This document shows, one piece after another, positions 31,688 through 33,449 of a stretch of DNA of 33,449 bases. This DNA comes from Acidobacteriota bacterium (GTDB lineage: Bacteria; Acidobacteriota; Blastocatellia; Pyrinomonadales; Pyrinomonadaceae). The notes under the pieces are model-generated. The model saw only the letters and a list, made by a program, of their open reading frames with translations, made no database searches and had not been told where the DNA came from. Location: NCBI GenBank assembly GCA_019247455.1, contig JAFAOW010000059.1, positions 1 to 33,449 of the forward strand. The letters are read 5' to 3'. A program made the translations under genes and the position numbers. Position 1 is the stretch's first letter. The number at the start of each line of letters is the position of its first letter.

Positions 31688-33449
31688 TTAAAAGGTTTGT
31701 CCCGCGTACATCTGGAAATGCTCCAATATCGGCGACAGACTGAGCACCGGGAAAAACGTCAGGGCTCCGACGATGAGGACGACGCTGACAAGCAGCGTAC
31801 TGAAAAGCGGCGTGTTTACTGGAAAGGTACCGAGACTTGCGGGTACCACTTTCTTCCGCGCGAGATTACCCGCGATCGCCAGCATCGGGATGATCATCAT
31901 GAATCGGCCGATGTGCATCGCAATGCCCATCGTCGTGTCGTACCAAAGTGTATTCGCATTGATACCGGCAAACGCCGAACCATTGTTACCGGTTGCGGAT
32001 GTAAAGGCATAGAAGATCTCCGACAATCCGTGCGCCCCCTGATTGTTGAGCGACGTCAACCCGAAGTCAGGCGAGATCGACGTCACGGCCGCAAAGCCCA
32101 AAATGATCAGCGGGAAGATCAAAACGTAGAGCATCGCCATTTGCACGTCGTACGCCCCTATCTTTTTTCCAAGGTACTCCGGGGTGCGGCCCACCATCAG
32201 TCCCGCGATGAATACCGTTAGGACGACCATAACGAGCATTCCGTACATTCCGGCACCGACCCCGCCAAAGATGACCTCGCCAAGTGCGATATTCACCATC
32301 GGCACCATTCCCCCGATCGGCGTAAAGCTGTCGTGCATAGCGATGACCGCTCCGCACGAGGCATCCGTCGTGATGGTCGCGAAGAGAGCAGAGTTCGCGA
32401 CGCCGAACCTGGTTTCCTTTCCCTCAAAGTTACCGCCGACCGCCGTTTGATCCACCGACGTGGGATAGAGCGGGTTGCCACGGGCCTCTGCCCAATAGGC
32501 AGTTGCAACACCCGCGATCAAGAGGAACATCATTGAGCCGTATACCGCCCATCCGTGGCCCGGCGATCTCGCCATGCGTCCGAGCATATAAGTAAAGCCC
32601 GCCGGAATGACAAGGATCAGCAGCATCTGCACAAAATTAGTGAGCGGCGTGGGGTTCTCAAAAGGATGCGCAGCATTCGCGTTAAAAAAGCCGCCTCCGT
32701 TAGTACCGAGCATCTTTATCGCGATCTGAGAGGCGACCGGGCCCTGAGCAATAGACTGGGTGTCGATATTTTGGTCTTCCTTTGCGGTACTTCCGTCGGC
32801 CTCTGTGACGACATTTCCGTCCGCATCCTTTTTGTCTACCTGGGTGACAAATGGATCGCTCAGTATCGCGGTGTCATACCCCCTAAAGTTCTGTACCATT
32901 CCCTGTGACACAAGAAAGATCGCGGCGACGAGAGATAGGGGCAAGAGAATGTAAAGGGTTCCGCGGACAAAATCGACCCAGAAGTTGCCAAGCTTGTCGG
33001 TCTCGGACCTGGTGATGCCGCGGATGAAGACCACCGCTAGAGCCATTCCTATTGCCGCCGACTTAAAATTCTGTACGGCGAGGCCGGCCATCTGCGTCAG
33101 ATAGCTCATGGTCGATTCGCCCGCATACGACTGCCAGTTGGTATTTGTGACGAAGGAGATCGCAGTATTGAATGACAAATGCTCGCTTGGGCCGGCAAAC
33201 CCCTGAGGGTTCAATGGCAGGTAAAACTGGAACCGCTGCAGCGCGTAGAGCGCGAGCGTCGACACGAGGCTGAAGACGAGCATCGATGCGCCATACTGCT
33301 TCCAGTTCATCTCCCAGTCAGGATCGATACGGCATACCCAGTAAAAGGCTCTCTCGATCGGCTTCAGGAAGAAGCTAAAAAATGTTTGATCCCCGGTGTA
33401 AACCCGCGTAATGTAAACACCCACTGGTTCTGCCATCAGCGTAAGCAAA
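31688..33449 (-). CDS. kdpA: Potassium-transporting ATPase KdpA subunit, partial at N-terminus
   Basis: The K+-selective channel-like subunit of KdpFABC. 586 or so residues are visible; the true start lies beyond the window edge. By comparison with E. coli KdpA about 15-20 residues are missing. All four pore-loop regions are recognisable: SFVTNTNWQSYAGE, KMLGTNGGGFFNANAAHPFE, TTDASCGAVIAMHDS and SATGNNGSAFAGINAN. About ten membrane helices surround them. Between the first two pore loops the periplasmic segment is about 29 residues longer than in E. coli and contains a DADGNVV...EADGS Asp-rich stretch. The small kdpF, if present, would be upstream, outside the window. The gene leads a compact kdpA-B-C-D operon. 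Confidence 0.97.
   Translation of the reverse strand, partial: LLTLMAEPVGVYITRVYTGDQTFFSFFLKPIERAFYWVCRIDPDWEMNWKQYGASMLVFSLVSTLALYALQRFQFYLPLNPQGFAGPSEHLSFNTAISFVTNTNWQSYAGESTMSYLTQMAGLAVQNFKSAAIGMALAVVFIRGITRSETDKLGNFWVDFVRGTLYILLPLSLVAAIFLVSQGMVQNFRGYDTAILSDPFVTQVDKKDADGNVVTEADGSTAKEDQNIDTQSIAQGPVASQIAIKMLGTNGGGFFNANAAHPFENPTPLTNFVQMLLILVIPAGFTYMLGRMARSPGHGWAVYGSMMFLLIAGVATAYWAEARGNPLYPTSVDQTAVGGNFEGKETRFGVANSALFATITTDASCGAVIAMHDSFTPIGGMVPMVNIALGEVIFGGVGAGMYGMLVMVVLTVFIAGLMVGRTPEYLGKKIGAYDVQMAMLYVLIFPLIILGFAAVTSISPDFGLTSLNNQGAHGLSEIFYAFTSATGNNGSAFAGINANTLWYDTTMGIAMHIGRFMMIIPMLAIAGNLARKKVVPASLGTFPVNTPLFSTLLVSVVLIVGALTFFPVLSLSPILEHFQMYAGQTF

Noticed and set aside
1-33449. CRISPR arrays, insertion sequences, tRNA genes, integrases or attachment sites
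   Set aside because: Looked for by eye on both strands and not found; no tandem repeat-spacer pattern, transposase motif or tRNA cloverleaf is visible.

Overview
The window is about 33 kb of a compact bacterial chromosome of moderately high GC content. No rRNA, tRNA or named marker gene is present, so taxonomy is inference. Several things fit an Acidobacteriota lineage, possibly Blastocatellia: a manganese-cupin protein that resembles the Granulicella-type hydroxynitrile lyase, a kdp operon ending in a short kinase-less KdpD, and an exopolysaccharide cluster with AsnB, heparinase-like and beta-helix proteins. Confidence in the phylum is moderate and below that it is low. No mobile element, CRISPR array or prophage is visible.

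Layout. (1) Positions 1-12575 hold an exopolysaccharide/O-antigen locus. A glutamine-dependent asparagine synthetase (minus strand, cut by the window edge) diverges from a membrane-anchored beta-helix protein and a CgeB-like glycosyltransferase. These converge on a six-gene minus-strand operon: methyltransferase, Wzx-type flippase, NodB-like deacetylase, heparinase II/III-like lyase and two GT4 glycosyltransferases. (2) 12789-14348 is comM (yifB). (3) 14365-19625 is a minus-strand glucan cassette: GH63-like glucosidase, GH133-like glycogen debranching enzyme and a hydroxynitrile-lyase-like cupin. (4) 19654-21910 is a MaoC hydratase followed by a long-chain acyl-CoA synthetase. (5) 21907-22236 is a small zinc-finger (anti-sigma-like) protein. 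It is followed by the only long intergenic region (515 bp), which is AT-rich at its left end and carries inverted repeats, candidate promoters and a potentially folded leader. (6) 22752-27713 is a second polysaccharide operon: a divergent sigma-factor-like regulator, a Wzy/O-antigen ligase with a long N-terminal cytoplasmic tail, and two GT2 glycosyltransferases. A stem-loop terminator follows. (7) 27824-33449 is a minus-strand kdpA-kdpB-kdpC-kdpD operon for high-affinity K+ uptake. kdpA is cut by the window edge.

How the parts work together (inference). The GT4, GT2 and CgeB-like enzymes would build a lipid-linked repeat unit. AsnB-like amidotransferase, methyltransferase and deacetylase would decorate it, Wzx would flip it and Wzy would polymerise it. 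The heparinase-like and beta-helix proteins would cut, epimerise or bind the product. No initiating phosphoglycosyl transferase, Wza or Wzc is in the window, so these must lie elsewhere. The best candidate for something undescribed is the module at 21907-23903: zinc-finger protein, complex intergenic region with a possible structured leader, and divergent sigma-like regulator directly in front of the polymerase gene.
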